A stretch of DNA of 64,000 nt, taken from Calendula officinalis (Eukaryota > Streptophyta > Magnoliopsida > Asterales > Asteraceae). Position numbers and translations under genes: made by a program. The stretch's first letter is position 1. Every line of letters begins with the position of its first letter. The notes under the pieces are model-generated. The model was not told the DNA's origin, searched no databases, and was given only the letters and a program-made list of their open reading frames with translations. Below are positions 1 to 11,321 of the stretch, piece after piece. The stretch lies in contig OY970820.1 of assembly GCA_963853835.1 (NCBI GenBank), positions 51,580,407 to 51,644,406 of the forward strand, given 5' to 3'.

Positions 1-1075
1 ACAGCTGATATGCATATAAAACTACATAGTAACTCAAGTCAATCAAGCAATACCAAAATGAACTGAGATGGAAGTTTACGAATTGACAGAGAAGGAAAAT
101 GAGGAACGCCATACATGCATTTGGACTGATACCCGTTTAAGATAAGATTGATGATAATCAACTGGCCACGTCTACAAGATCTAAAGGATGAAGAGAAAAA
201 AAATTACAATTATAAGTGAATGAAAAATTCCCGATATGAAAATACTGTGCAGACCCTAATACTTAGCCACTAGAATTAAAAAAAATAGTAACATGGGTGA
301 ATTTTTCAAACAGCAGCAGAACCAGAATCAAGAAAACAGAGTGGGTAATAATAATTAGTGTATTACCGGTAATAATTGGGTGGAAGAGCGAAGATGTGCC
401 GTAGTTGAGAGAATCCGGCCTGGTTTTGACGATCGTTGTTTCTCCGGTTGAATTTTTGGGGGAAATGGTTTGTCCGGCCAATTTACAAATGTGGGCCTAA
501 ATTTTGCAGGACTAAAATAATACGGGAGTTAAAAGGAGAATTAATTATTTTTTTTAATAGAAAAATAAACTCTATCATAATTTAGATTGTCAGTTAAAGG
601 GTGATTGGTTGATTTTTTGTTAATATGAGAGCATAGTTTAGAACTAACCAAAGAATTATTGGATTAACACCTAACTCAATATTGATGATAAGATTTCAAA
701 AAAGCTTTTGATCCAAACACCCCTTAAGTCTTTATCAACAAAAGAATATATGTTGAATTCAATAATCAAAACAGACTTGGGTGACAGTTCCAAAGCTAAA
801 AGGATGTAAAGTGCTAGAAAAAAAGAGTCTTTAAAATCAAACCAAAGAATTGGTTAAAATAAAAACAGAATACTAGAAGGATAAGTTTGGTTGGGGAAAA
901 ATCACTAAATAGCGTAACAACTATATTGATAACGAGTCAAATAGATAAATAAAAAAAGTATTAGCTATAAAACATCATACTTTAATAACCTCCATTAATT
1001 ACATAACAATCCTACAAAAATGGTGGGCACAACACAAATTCATAGTTTGGAAGCTTAAAAAAGGACCCAAAAAAC
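1..1075. other. 3' flank of thymidine kinase, no gene seen
   Basis: AT-rich sequence downstream of the minus-strand thymidine kinase stop. A minus-strand open frame covers 263-481, but it begins with TTG and has no ATG before the upstream stop, so I do not call it. The 3' UTR and poly(A) signal of the kinase must lie in the right part of this stretch; no single signal stands out. Confidence 0.5.
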
Positions 1076-1780
1076 CTAAATCAATGAGCCACATTGAACC
1101 TTGTGTGTTTGAAGAACAGTTCTAGCAGCCCGTTTGACTGTTTGACCACTCATATAATGGTTTCTACAAACGGGCATGTACACATCTGCACCCGCAACCA
1201 CTTCTCTCTCTGTTTCCTCTGTTTTTCTTAATGTAAATGAAGCCGGCTTCCCACACACTTCACATTTTGCCTTCAATTTGGTTACTGAGTCTGCAATCGG
1301 TATTATATCAAGTACTCCAAAACTCCTTCTGCAAATATTTATTGTAACAATATAATCACGATTAATTATTAATTAAATATGTAATTTAAAAGAAATGGAC
1401 AAAAAAGTGTTTACCTTAAGTAATCACCATCCAAACCAGCAACAATTACCGTTTTGCCATCATGGTCTGCAGCTTTGATGCAAAAATCATACAAGTCTTC
1501 AAAAAATTGGGCTTCATCGATTCCAATTACCTCTACCTAACATCACAAAATTAACTAATAAAAATAAAAATGATTTTAAACTGAATTTTTACCTTATTAT
1601 AAGCTTCAAGACCGAATTTATCTTTAAATGAAGATAAAGCTTCAAGTGGGCAACATGGTAATTTCTCCCCGTTATGTGTCACGATTGAATCTACCCCATA
1701 TCTTGTATCCTTGCTGGACTTTATAACAGCCACATTTCTGCAACAAAGATACATTATTATTATTATTCTTATTATTATTA

Positions 1781-1822
<42 letters not shown>

Positions 1823-4130
1823 ATATAAAATATATTATTTCCCACGCCATAGAATATACACATAAAAAATAACATGTATACCAAGGAAGTTGTGTTTTAT
1901 GAAAGTGAAAAAGTGGCATATTTAACAGAAAACTCCCTAATTATCTTCAATATAATCCTAACCAAAAGAAAAAAGTATATTAACAATTAATTAATAAACA
2001 TAAGAAAATACAAGACTTACCAACTAGAGGTGGATATTTAGGTTATGTTTTGTATCTAACAGTCAAATGCAGCACAGCTGTTTTAAAGCATAAAACATCC
2101 TAAACCTTTTAAGATAACAGGTCAAACAAGTCAAAAGTATTATCTTTATAGTCATATATTATATTATCAGTATGCAAAATTAAAAATGGAAAAATAGTGT
2201 TTGGGGTCAACTCAACTGGCCATTTTATCACCTCTAAAACTAACCTTTTATTTGGTAACCAACTGAAATAACTACTTATGCTCCAAAATAAGGAAAAAAG
2301 CTTGCATCTTTTAAAACACAATTAATATCCTTAATCATCTCATAAATCTCTCGAGTTTCTTCATGCATATTATGACCCATGAAGAAAAAATGCACCTTTT
2401 TTTGCACCTCAATCATACTATAACCGGGTTCTTTTTTCTTCCCCAAATCTTTCAGCCCGTTTCTAATTTCAGCAACATTATCCCAAAGACCAAAACTTGC
2501 ATAAACATTAGATAAAACAACATATTTACCAACATTATCATTTTCCAACTCAAAGTAATTTTTTCCCGCCATTTTCATCATTTCTGTATTTCCATAAACT
2601 TTACAAGCTTGCAAAAGTGCACCCCAAATAACTGAATGCTTTTTAAATGGTGAATTTATAACAAATTCATAAGCTTCGTTTAATTTTCCCGCACGCCCTA
2701 ATATGTCCACAGTCCACCATTGTTGCATAAAGTTTTTCTCCAGGATTTATATTATATTCTTTTTTCATTAAATTGAAATAATATTGACCTTGTTTGACCA
2801 AACCACCATGACTACAAGCAGAAAGAACCGCAAGAAAAGTTACATTATTCGGTCTAAATCCTTCATTAATCATCTTATTAAACAAATCCAAAACCTCTTT
2901 GACTTTTCCATGTTGACCAAATCCCAAAATCAAAGAAGTCCATGTAATAACGTTCTTATCTGACGATTTATCAAACACTAATTTTCCATCATATGGACAA
3001 CTACACTTGAAATACATATCAATTAAAGCACTATTAACTATAATATTTCCATTTATATGATTTTTTATTAAAACACCGTGTGCTCGTTTACCCTGTTCTA
3101 GCATTGCCAGGGTGGCACAAGCCCTAAAAATTGATGCAAAAGTGAATTGATCGGGTGTTAAACCGTTTTGTCTCATATTAAAATAAAGATTTAATCCCGT
3201 TTCTTCAAGACCTTTTTGTACATACCCTGCAATCATTGCATTCCAGGAAATCACATTTGGTGTGATTAATTTATTAAAAATAATATTAGCTGTGACAAGA
3301 TCGCCCGATTTGGCGTATAATATTAACAACTTAATATTCAGATACTCATTGGGTACAAAACCAACTACCATCATTTGCCAATGAATTTTTTTGGCATTTT
3401 TATAATCTTTTTTGAATATGCAATCTTGTAAAAGAAGAGAATAAGTTTCTGAGCCCATTTGTTGATTTGTATGGCATAATAATCGAACTGCTTCTATTAA
3501 TCTTCCTGAAAAACATAGATTCTTCAATGTTTGATCCGTATTCAGGAAGCCATTAATGTGTTTCTCCTGAAATCTGGGAATTTCTTACCAGTGATGATTG
3601 CATTAAGGTATTGGAATACAAATCTATAAAAAAATTATTGAGGACATAAATAGGGGTTTAGTTTAACCTAAAAACAACAAATTATGTAATCCCAATACAT
3701 GAATGTAATAGTAATCATTCAAATTCATTAATGAAACACATTCATGTAAAAGCTATTCACACAATGAATATTAAAAACAAATTGGCAGAAGTATAACCAA
3801 TTTAGCAAATGGATGAGCTACAAACCTGCCAATGGAGCTTTCAGATTTAATCCGGTGAAGTAAAGTGGTGGTTTTTCCGGCGAACATAGCGCCCACAATT
3901 ACGTGAATTTGGCCCTCAGTTTGGTAGCAATGGCCGTTATCATCGGTGGTTGGAGAAGAGTAAGAAAACGACGACGGAGTTGATCTAAGAGAACGAACTC
4001 CGCGAAGAAAATTAGGGTTTCTAACAGGTATGGAACTAGAAATTGAAGGTGGTGATTTCGAGGGATTAAAAACAAGGTTTGGGATTAATATCGAAGCTGT
4101 TCTTGATGGAATGACTAATAATTTCATCAT
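1076..4130 (-). CDS. Thymidine kinase, plant TK1 type, four exons
   Basis: Phosphorylates thymidine to dTMP in nucleotide salvage. Exons on the minus strand are 4130-3826, 1737-1593, 1536-1415 and 1328-1076, joined by GT/AG introns in consistent phase. They sum to 825 bp, 274 residues plus TAG. The first ~70 residues are rich in Ser, Arg and Pro and look like an organelle transit peptide. The P-loop GAMFAGKTTT follows near residue 80. Exon 2 carries KSSKDTRYG. Exon 3 carries the IDEAQFF block with the catalytic Glu, then AGLDGDYL. Exon 4 carries the zinc ligands CEVC and CRNHY. Start is the first of two consecutive ATGs (4128-4130). Intron 1 (1738-3825, 2.1 kb) is unusual because it contains a PPR gene on the same strand. 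The reading frame is intact, so I take the gene to be functional. Whether the product goes to mitochondria or plastids is inference. Confidence 0.9.
1750..1830. repeat. (ATT)n microsatellite in TK intron 1
   Basis: About 75 bp of nearly pure ATT/TTA trinucleotide repeat, 13 bp upstream (in transcript sense) of the exon 2 acceptor. It is a likely length-polymorphic site close to the 3' splice site and branch region. Confidence 0.9.
2276..3584 (-). pseudogene. PPR protein, PLS/E class, frameshifted, inside TK intron 1
   Basis: Organellar RNA-binding type protein. The first frame runs from 3584 to 2667 and shows PPR units such as NVISWNAMIAGYVQKG, NVITWTSLILGFGQHGK and NNVTFLAVLSACSHGGLV. The second frame (to 2276) holds the next unit and the E/E+ tail (YVVLSNVYASFGLWDN, GYSMIEV); no DYW domain follows. 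The frames part at two adjacent copies of a 7-mer (2705-2711 and 2712-2718); a 7-bp duplication explains the shift. No in-frame ATG lies upstream: the frame is open to a TAA at 3585-3587 and the first in-frame Met is in QQMGSETY, inside homologous sequence. The gene is therefore 5'-truncated, or gets its start from another exon (see findings). From memory it resembles Arabidopsis At4g16470; this was not searched. It lies wholly within thymidine kinase intron 1 on the same strand. Confidence 0.8.
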
Positions 4131-4293
4131 TAAATTAGCGGAACGAGAACCTAAAATATGATGTAGCTTGTGGTTTGTAGAGTGTGAAAGAGGGTTTAGG
4201 GTTTAATGAATTTGGCGTTTGTAAAAGAGAAGAAGCAGATACCCTGGAAATGGTCAAAATCACTTCTTGTTTCCTTTTCTAAATAAAATCATA
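4131..4293 (-). promoter_or_regulatory. Thymidine kinase 5' flank
   Basis: Short stretch between the TK start codon and the MITE at 4294. It must hold the 5' UTR and core promoter. I see no convincing TATA box, and the MITE lies within 165 bp of the ATG. Confidence 0.3.
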
Positions 4294-4485
4294 CTCCCTG
4301 GTCTCTCCGTCTCAAAAAAAAATTCTCATTTCTCTCCAGTCACATAAAATTAGTGAGAGAAACGATAAATAAAATATAAGTAATATTAATTTATTAAGTA
4401 GGTTCCTTCAATTTTCTCAAATGAGAAGTTTTTGTGGAACAAATATTTTGGGTGAAATGAGAAGTTTTTTGTGGGACGAAGAGAG
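4294..4485. mobile_element. Stowaway-like MITE next to the TK promoter
   Basis: A 192-bp element flanked by TA on both sides (4292-4293 and 4486-4487). The left end reads ctccctggtctctccgtctc; the right end inverted reads ctctcttcgtcccac. Both continue into the inverted pair ttctcatttc / gaaatgagaa. TA target duplication and CTCC-type ends are typical of Stowaway (Tc1/mariner) MITEs. No coding sequence. Confidence 0.7.
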
Positions 4486-4734
4486 TAATTTTTTATTGCT
4501 ATAAATTATAATATTATTAAAGTCGTAGCATTAAAATATGGGTTTTGATAATGGCAGTCCTTAGGGGTATCATAAGACATGCATTAAATACTTGTATTTT
4601 TATCTTCAATCGACTCCTGAATTTCAGGAACTTCTCCATTAATACAACATTTAATGCACTTAGTGACAGCCCTCATTATCGAAACCCTTAATATATATAT
4701 ATATCATATTAAACTAGAGAAACATTAAAGGAGG

Positions 4735-5285
4735 TCCATTATTTTTACAAAGTCTCGAGAAATAAATCTTAACCATTAATCAATAAGATCTAATGGTCAA
4801 GATTAATCATATATTTTATACATGAAGGGGTATTTTGGACATTTGGCACTTAAATAAATTAATTTTTTTATAATTTTTAATTTTTTATAATTTTAATTTT
4901 TTATAATTTTAATTTTTTTCGTAAAATATAGTATTTATTTGATAATCACATGTGATTTTAGTGTAAAATCACATGTGATTGTATACTTAATCATATTTGA
5001 TATTTTAGTTCAAAAAAGCTTCATTTTTGTACGCAATCACATGTGATTCAGTACGCAATTACATGTGATTCAGTACGCAATCACATGTGATTCAGTATAC
5101 AATTACATTATGTGTTATTATTGAAAAAAATCAAATAATAATAATAATTCTAAAATAAAAAATAAAAATAAATAAATTTATACTTTTTTAAAATGACCAA
5201 AATACCCTTAATATATAAAATATGTGATTAATCTTGACCATTAGATCTTATTGATCAATTATAAGATTTGTTCCTCGACCTCATA
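4735..5285. mobile_element. Non-autonomous inverted-repeat element with CACATGTG palindromes
   Basis: Arms of about 95 bp at 4755-4850 and 5180-5280 are inverted copies; both contain gatctaatggtcaagattaa and its complement, and the block ggtattttgg. Between the arms, an AT-rich core holds five copies of a 14-bp palindrome, AATCACATGTGATT or a one-base variant (4944, 4967, 5035, 5057, 5079). The last three lie in a 22-bp tandem repeat. No target duplication could be fixed, so the exact ends and superfamily are open; long arms suggest Mutator-like. Confidence 0.65.
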
Positions 5286-6423
5286 TAACACAACTCTATT
5301 GAAATATACACCAATTTCTATCCAACATTGCTTCGGATATACTAAGTGAAATACCGGAGTAAATAAACCGAAGGGCACGCCAATAATAAATTTGACATTA
5401 TTCTTATGCCAAATGGTTTTTCACTTTTCTCATATGATTTTTCACTTCTCATAGATAATTTTTTCTCTTCTCTTTTCGTTGTTACACCAATTTATCCTTG
5501 CATTTCTCTTCCCTGATTTCGTCAGAAAAATGAAGAGAAAAAAGACGAGAACGAGAGGAAAGGTAGAGGGGATGTAAAGAGGGAGTAATTAGAGTGTTCT
5601 CCACAATGTTATCAACCCCTTTTGTTTTTTAAGATTTTTAAATTTAAATAACTTGAAATAAAACTAATAACAAATAAAATTAAATAAATATATATTTGTT
5701 AAAACAAAAAAGTTACAAATTCTTAAAAAATACATGATTTTAAAGACAGTAATTTATAAGTCCTAAACTAATTAAACATCTTAAGTTATGGCTTCCGATT
5801 CATAACTTGAGTTGTAGTGGTCACATTATCTTCTCACAAATTTTCATTTTTTTTTTTTTTTGTATTTCCATTATAAATTTTATGTCATTCAGTAAACCCT
5901 CCGTCAGAATGGACAAGATTCAAAGGTCGGCTTCGAGGTCCTTCGTCTTGTAGTATCTTTATTTAACGCCTTCGGATGGCTGTAAAAGTTAATGTGATTG
6001 ATTCATCAAACGAAGCGCAATAGGAAGTGGCCGAACCGGATGATGTTTTTGGGATTTTGGGTTTCTTGATTTTTTCTTATACACATTGACTTCTCATTCG
6101 AGTCTAATTCTCCAAAGTCAACCGCAACCCGCCATTTTAGAACGTTCCGCCTAATGAAGACAAACATATCTACTTTTGTTTGTCTTTCAAAAAACTCCCA
6201 CGTAATCAAATTTGCAAACACTTTATTATTCGATTCTAATCTATATTAGGCCTCACATCAGATTTGGAAGTCTCCGGCACCTTCCCCACTTCTTGGTTGT
6301 TCTTCGAGGCAATTCACAATAACGTCCACTTTTTGCATTCGACATTAAACTTCGTCCACTTTGAACACAAAAGCATCATTTTTGTGGTTTCACGACGGGT
6401 TGAGGCGATTGTACTTGTCATAA
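5286..6423. other. Intergenic, no gene seen
   Basis: AT-rich spacer between the inverted-repeat element and the large Copia element. Short minus-strand open stretches at 6006-6221 and beyond have stops and match nothing I recognise; they could be remnants of a dead gene. Confidence 0.4.
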
Positions 6424-6428
6424 TAAGA

Positions 6429-6935
6429 TGTTGGGATGTAAATCAAAGATATCATTCTATTATTGATGCTGCAGTTGGTACTGATTCAAGCATAATTGAA
6501 GATTAGTACTGATGGGGCAGAACTGCGTTTACTACTGATGCTACTGATCTCAATTTACTACTGATGACAGCAAATACTACTGATGTCTATTTTTGGTGTT
6601 GATCATATACGAGATTCTAGCATAGTTAGTTACTGAATGTATATCTTTATGTAATTCAATTGTAATCGAATCCTAGAATAACTAGGTTAATATTTTAGGC
6701 TTCAAGGACTAGTATATATAGTTCCTTATGAATTGTAAACATACGTGTGTATTGATCGATCAAATTAATAAACATTGAAGCTTTTTGTGAATCATTGTGT
6801 TCTTATTTACATTCGTATTCATTAACAGTATTCATTGTTCTTAATCAATTAAACTATAAGTGTTGATCCGCTGCAACTTCTAATAGTTTGTAGATCTGTG
6901 ATTAATTAATCCTTCTGGGTTAATCGATCCTGACA
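6429..6935 (+). repeat. 5' LTR of the large Copia element
   Basis: Starts TGTTGGGATG and ends CCTGACA. It holds three full TACTACTGAT-type motifs at about 6530-6590, and a TATATATA stretch at about 6713-6720 that may be the promoter TATA box. Confidence 0.95.
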
Positions 6936-6950
6936 AGTGGTATCAGAGCT
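6936..6950 (+). other. Primer binding site (initiator Met tRNA type)
   Basis: agTGGTATCAGAGC directly follows the 5' LTR. It is the standard plant LTR-retrotransposon PBS complementary to the 3' end of initiator tRNA-Met. Confidence 0.9.
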
Positions 6951-7019
6951 TTACGGTTCTAGATCTACGAATTACGAAAAGCAAAAAGTTTCATACTTTC
7001 GATCTCAAAATTGTTGATC

Positions 7020-9459
7020 ATGTCTGATAACAATGAAAGTACTCAGGCAAACAAGATTCCAATTCTCACTCCCAACAACTTTGGGATGTGGAAAAACAGA
7101 ATCAAGCAATACATGCTGGTTACTGATTATTCCATGTGGGAAGTGGTTCTTGAAGGCAACAAGACTATTCAAACTCAAATAGCCACCACTTCAACTGAAG
7201 TTGACAAACTCAAGTGTGAGAAAGAGAAGAAGGACAGAGGGATCGAGCTCAAAGCCTTAAGCACTCTTTTGCTTGCCATTCGCAATGATTATCAACATCT
7301 CTTTGTTGAATATGATGATGCAAAGAAGTTATGGCAGGCTCTGGAAAAGAGGTTTGTTGGTACAAAGAGCACAAAGAGAAACATGAAGTCTATTCTGAAA
7401 CAAGACTTTGAAAACTTCAAAGGACAGAAGAATGAATCATTGTCTCAAGTATTTGATAGGTTCAACAAACTTATTGGTGAACTGAATCAAGTTGGGTACA
7501 AACCAGACAATGATGATGTCAACAGGAAGTTCCTCAGGTCTCTAGGTGAAGAATGATCTATGTATACTGTGATATATAGACAAAGAGATGCACTAGAAGA
7601 GAAAGAGCTTGATGAACTCTACAATGAACTAAGAGTGTTTGAATCAGAGGTAAGTAATAAATCTCCTAATTTACCTTCAAACAATGCTGCTTTTGTGTCT
7701 AGTACAGGAACAGGGATGGACAATACAAAGAATACAATGTAGCAAGAGAATCTTTCTTCACTAGTCATGTGCATACTGCATTGATTAGTGAGGATTTAGA
7801 ACAACTCAATCCTGATGATTTGGAAGAGATGGACATCAAGTGGCAGATGGCTATGCTGAGCTTAAGAACCAAAAGGTTTCTTAAAAGAACTGGAAGACAA
7901 AATCTGTCTTACAACAAAGGTGATCGTGCAGGATTTGACAAAACCAAGGTCAAATGCTACAATTGTAGCAATCTGGGTCACTTTGCCAGAGAATGCCCAA
8001 ACAAAGACCAAAGATCAAACTACAATAAAAACAGTACCTCAAATTCAACTGCTTTAGTATCTCAAGAAGGACAAGGGTATGACTGGAGCTTTCAAGCAGA
8101 AGAACATGCACAGAACCAAGCTCTCATGGCCTTTACTACTGATCCTTCTACTACTGAGGTAAATTCTAAATCGTGTACTCCTGAATATATTAAAGCATAT
8201 AAAGAATTAGAAAAACTTAATAAAGAAACACTTGAAGAGATGATACTAAACAGAAATAGAAGAATTGAATACAATGGTTGTATAGCTGATTTAGAAAATA
8301 AAATTAAAATTTATAAAATAACTGATCAAAAAATAAAAGATGAATTGTTACAAACTACTTATGAAAAAGAACATATTGAATTAAAACTAAAAGAAACTTT
8401 CATCAAATTAGAAGAATGTCAAATGGAACTAGAACAGAACAAACTAACTATTAAGAAATTTGAAAGAAGTTCTAAAATTGTTAATGATTTAACTAGTAAT
8501 CAAACCACCGAAAAGGTTGTTCATGGAGTGGGATATCATGCAGTCCCACCTCCAACAAATTTTATTCCTCCTCTTAATCAAGCACAGAAAGAGTTTTAAA
8601 TGATTTAAAAATTGAAAGTCAAACTGAAACTAAAACCAGTAATGAATCAAATGAATCTTTTGATGATGATCAAACAACTGAATCAAATGATACAAGTTTT
8701 CACACAACACAAAGTCAAACCGAATCCCCAAAATACAATTCAGAAAATATACCTACAATTCTAAGAAGGGGAAATCAAAGAAACTTAAATCAGTTAAAAG
8801 AACAAAGAAAACCTGAAAGTGCTAAAACAACAAAATTATCATGCTTAATTTGTAACAAGGTTAACCACATAGCTAAAAATTGTCACTTCAATCCTATTAA
8901 CAGTCAAGAATTTAAAGAATTCAAAATCAACAAAGAAAAAGAAAAAGCCTTAAAATTAAAACAAATTGAAGAAACAAAAGAAAAGGAATGTAAAAAACCA
9001 AAACAAAAAGAATTCAATAAACCATGTGTTGAAACTCATAAATTTGGAAGAACTGCACCACGATTTGTGCAAAATATCAGGTATAAAAGTCCAAACAAAA
9101 GTAATTATTTCAAAAACAATGGAAAACAAAATCAATTTCCTCAATATTCAAAATTTTCAAACATCAGTAGAAACTATTCCAGGTTTACTACTGGTAAAAA
9201 CCCTAATTACAATGCTGTTTGGTATAATTACAAAAACACTACTGATTATGCTCAAAATTCATATTACCCAAACACTACTGGTCCATCAGTAGTAAAATTT
9301 TCAAAAGCCAAAAACTACGGGTATAAACCTAGATCAGTAGTAACTAAGAACATCAGTACTAAGTACAAAACTGCATACAAGGCTCATTCAGTTAGAAAGA
9401 CTTACTCTTCAAAGGATGAACCCAAGACAAAACAAGCTTGGGTTCCCAAAATTAACTAA
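7020..9459 (+). pseudogene. Copia gag with two CCHC knuckles, broken
   Basis: Capsid protein. Start is ATG 7020. The first block (7020-7740) is the UBN2-type gag domain (NFGMWKNRIKQYM, KKLWQALEKRFVG). It is cut by a TGA at 7554-7556 where a Trp is expected and by a frameshift near 7,730. The second block (to 8599) has the zinc knuckle CYNCSNLGHFAREC at about 7,958-8,000 and then a Lys/Glu-rich coiled-coil stretch. A further shift at about 8,590 leads to a third open frame (8593-9459) with a second CCHC knuckle, CLICNKVNHIAKNC, and a basic Asn/Tyr-rich tail ending AWVPKIN-stop. The long tail, coiled coil and second knuckle are larger than ordinary Copia gag and fit a Sirevirus-like lineage. 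Confidence 0.85.
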
Positions 9460-9473
9460 TCCTTTTACTTTAT

Positions 9474-11321
9474 GTGCAGAGTATCCAGATCCCTGAAGAA
9501 GGTAGAACATGGCATATTGATAGTGGATGCTCTAGACACATGACTGGAAATCTTCAAATTCTTAGAGATTTCAAGTCTTTTGAAGGAGGATATGTTGCTT
9601 TTGGAGAAAATCTTAGAGGTGGTAAGATTACAGGTAAAGGTACAGTATCAAATGGTAAGATCACTTTTGATGATGTCTTTTATGTTGCTGAGCTTAAATA
9701 TAATCTGGTTAGTGTCTCACAAGTCTGTGATAAGAAGAACAAAATTCTTTTTACAGATGTTGAGTGCATCATTCTTTCTCCTGATTTTATTTTAGATGAA
9801 AAATTTGTTGTTTTAAGAACACCAAGGAGAAACTATGTGTATTCCCTGGATATAGGGGGAGAACTCATTTCATCAAATGAGATCAACTGTTTTATATCTA
9901 AGGCAAACACAAATGAATCAGAACTTTGGCATAGAAGGATGTGTCACACAAATTTTAAAAATATGAACAATTTAGTTAAAAAGAATTTGGTAGTTGGTCT
10001 ACCACAAAAAGATTTTATGTGTGATCATCATTGTGTTTCCTGCCTAAAAGGTAAACAACACAAGACTTCTTATAAGACCAAAGCAATTAACTCTATTTCT
10101 AAACATTTGCAGCTCTTACATATGGACCTTTTTGGACCTACAAATGTAATGAGCATTGGAAAGAAGCAATACTGCCTTGTTATTACTGATGATTTTTCCA
10201 GATATACTTGGGTCTTCTTTCTTAGGACCAAAGATGAAACAAGTGAAATGATCAAGAATCTGATTGTAAAACTGGAAAATACAAGAGATCTCAAAGTGAA
10301 AGCAATTAGATGTGATAATGGAACTGAATTTAAAAATACTAACCTAATTGATTTTTGGGATCTTAAGGGCATTGACAGGCAGTACAGCTCACCAAGAACT
10401 CCACAACAAAATGGTGTAGCTGAAAGAAGAAATAGAACCATCATTGAAGCAGCCAGATCTATGCTTGCAGATTCAAAATTACCAATAACTTTTTGGGCTG
10501 AAGCTCTTAATACTGCTTGTTATGTTCAGAACAGAGTATTAATAGTTAAACCTCACTTTAAAACACCATATGAACTTTTCAATAAAAGAAAACCATCAAT
10601 AAGTTTCTTAAAATCATTTGGTTGTCCTTGTACTATTTTAATTACAAGAGAATAAATTGGTAAATTTGACTGCAAAGCAGATGATGGAATATCTGTAGGA
10701 TACTCAACTCAAAGCAAATCTTACAGAGTGTTCAACAAAAGGCTAATGATCATTGAAGAAAGTGTAAATGTATCCTTTAATGAAAATCTGATGAATGAAC
10801 AAGGAAATGGTCCAGATTGGTTGTTTAATATTGATAATCTAACCAAATCTTTTGATGTCAATTATGAGCTTAATACAGGAGATTCAAACAATCAAAGCCA
10901 ACAAGCAGGACCATCATCAAGTGGAAGGCAAGAAATCATGAAATATATCTTAGTTGATACTGATCCCACAGTTGATACTGAGGACAGTAGTAACTTTGGA
11001 AACCCTAATTTCATTGATACCAGTAATAACACAAATTCTGAAGATACTATTGATCTCAGTAGTAACTCTGAACCTCAGAGTTGTGATGATGATCTACTAA
11101 ATACTGATGTCAGTAACAACAATGACCCTCCTGAGGTCAATGAAGAGAACGTTACTACTGACACCAGTAGTAATGATGAAACTCCACAAAATGCAAACAA
11201 TCAAGAAGAAACATGGATAGATGCACAGATTCCTGAATCAAATGTATCAAATCTAGATTCTCAAATCTCTGTTGACAAAATCCCTGGAACCAGAACTGAA
11301 AAAACCATCTTTTGGACTTAG
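9474..11321 (+). pseudogene. Copia pol: protease and integrase part
   Basis: The frame opens at 9456, four bases before the gag stop ends, in the -1 frame relative to gag. Aspartic protease active site HIDSGCSRHMTG is at about 9,514-9,549. The gag-pre-integrase block (ELWHRRMCHTNF, HHCVSCLKGKQH) gives the zinc-binding HHCC region. The integrase core follows with the DDE residues in LLHMDLFGP, RCDNGTEF and the Glu of the NGVAERRNRT region. A TAA at 10,653-10,655 interrupts the integrase C-terminal region, then the same frame resumes (IGKFDCKADDG) and ends at 11,321. The linker 10,850-11,320 is rich in Ser, Asn and Asp, encoded partly by repeated ACTACTGAT-like motifs. Confidence 0.9.

Noticed and set aside
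263..481. Minus-strand open frame beginning LAGQTISPKN
   Set aside because: It starts with TTG; no ATG precedes it before an upstream stop, and the tail is low-complexity hydrophobic AT-rich sequence.
1672..1884. Open frame rich in Ile and Asn
   Set aside because: It is the translation of the ATT microsatellite and TK exon 2 in a wrong frame.
6264..6506. Plus-strand open frame upstream of the Copia element
   Set aside because: It runs across the target duplication into the LTR, so it is not a gene.
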